From contig JAICHE010000078.1 in NCBI GenBank assembly GCA_025922755.1, positions 1 through 6,056 of the forward strand: DNA of 6,056 nt, read 5' to 3'. Source of the DNA: Nitrososphaeraceae archaeon (lineage in GTDB: Archaea; Thermoproteota; Nitrososphaeria; Nitrososphaerales; Nitrosopumilaceae). The position numbers and the translations under genes were made by a program. Below are positions 6,025 to 6,056 of this stretch, one piece after another. Under the pieces are notes generated by a model. It had not been told where the DNA came from. It saw nothing but the letters and a program-made list of their open reading frames with translations, and searched no databases. Every line of letters starts with the position of its first letter. Position 1 is the first letter of the stretch.

Positions 6025-6056
6025 CTAAGACAGATATTTAATTTGAATCTAGACAG
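6025..6056 (-). repeat. Short direct repeat CTGTCT(T)AG flanking the purQ TATA box
   Basis: CTGTCTAG (6049-6056) and CTGTCTTAG (6025-6033) occur in the same orientation on either side of the TATA box, one roughly 23 nt from the other. Paired short repeats around a core promoter can be operator sites, but this is only two copies, the upstream one touches the window edge, and chance is not excluded. Confidence 0.3.
6034..6041 (-). promoter_or_regulatory. TATA box of the purQLF operon
   Basis: The minus strand reads TTAAATAT, preceded by an A-rich stretch (TTCAAA) that could serve as a BRE. Its centre is about 24 nt upstream of the purQ GTG, so the mRNA is predicted to start at or near the first codon. 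A weak AGGT (6023-6026) lies 9 nt before the GTG but would be upstream of that predicted start. The window ends 15 bp beyond the box, so any distal regulatory site is out of view. Confidence 0.6.

Overview
The window is AT-rich archaeal DNA, most likely from a marine-type Nitrososphaerota (Thaumarchaeota), near Nitrosopumilus. The strongest taxonomic clue is a secreted protein ending in a PEFG-CTERM sorting signal, which is typical of ammonia-oxidising archaea. Supporting clues are archaeal TATA boxes about 24-27 nt upstream of the first codon of each transcription unit, oligo-T terminators, and very short intergenic gaps. All six genes lie on the minus strand, so transcription runs from high to low coordinates.

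Region 6056-1745 holds a purine biosynthesis operon, purQ-purL-purF. PurQ (glutaminase subunit) and PurL (synthetase subunit, small form) together form FGAM synthase, step 4 of IMP synthesis. PurF (glutamine-PRPP amidotransferase) catalyses the committing step 1. The three genes overlap: purQ/purL share 4 bp (TTGA) and purL/purF share 8 bp (ATGGTTAA). A TATA box and a possible flanking direct repeat precede purQ, and a T6 tract follows purF. The third FGAM synthase subunit, PurS, is not encoded here and must lie elsewhere.

Region 1744-1 holds three small units. The first is a 267-residue exported protein with two repeated Ig-like beta domains and a PEFG-CTERM tail. The second is a 92-residue DUF427 protein. 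The third is a 128-residue protein with an N-terminal membrane anchor and an extracytoplasmic beta domain. The first two have clear TATA boxes that place the transcription start almost at the start codon. The third has a plausible box but no terminator ahead of it, so it could also be co-transcribed with the DUF427 gene.

No RNA gene, mobile element, CRISPR array or frameshift is visible, and no gene-free stretch exceeds 150 bp. I see no clear undescribed multi-gene system. The points most worth a second look are the compact leaderless promoter layout, the repeat-containing PEFG protein, PurF sequence deviations and the absence of purS.
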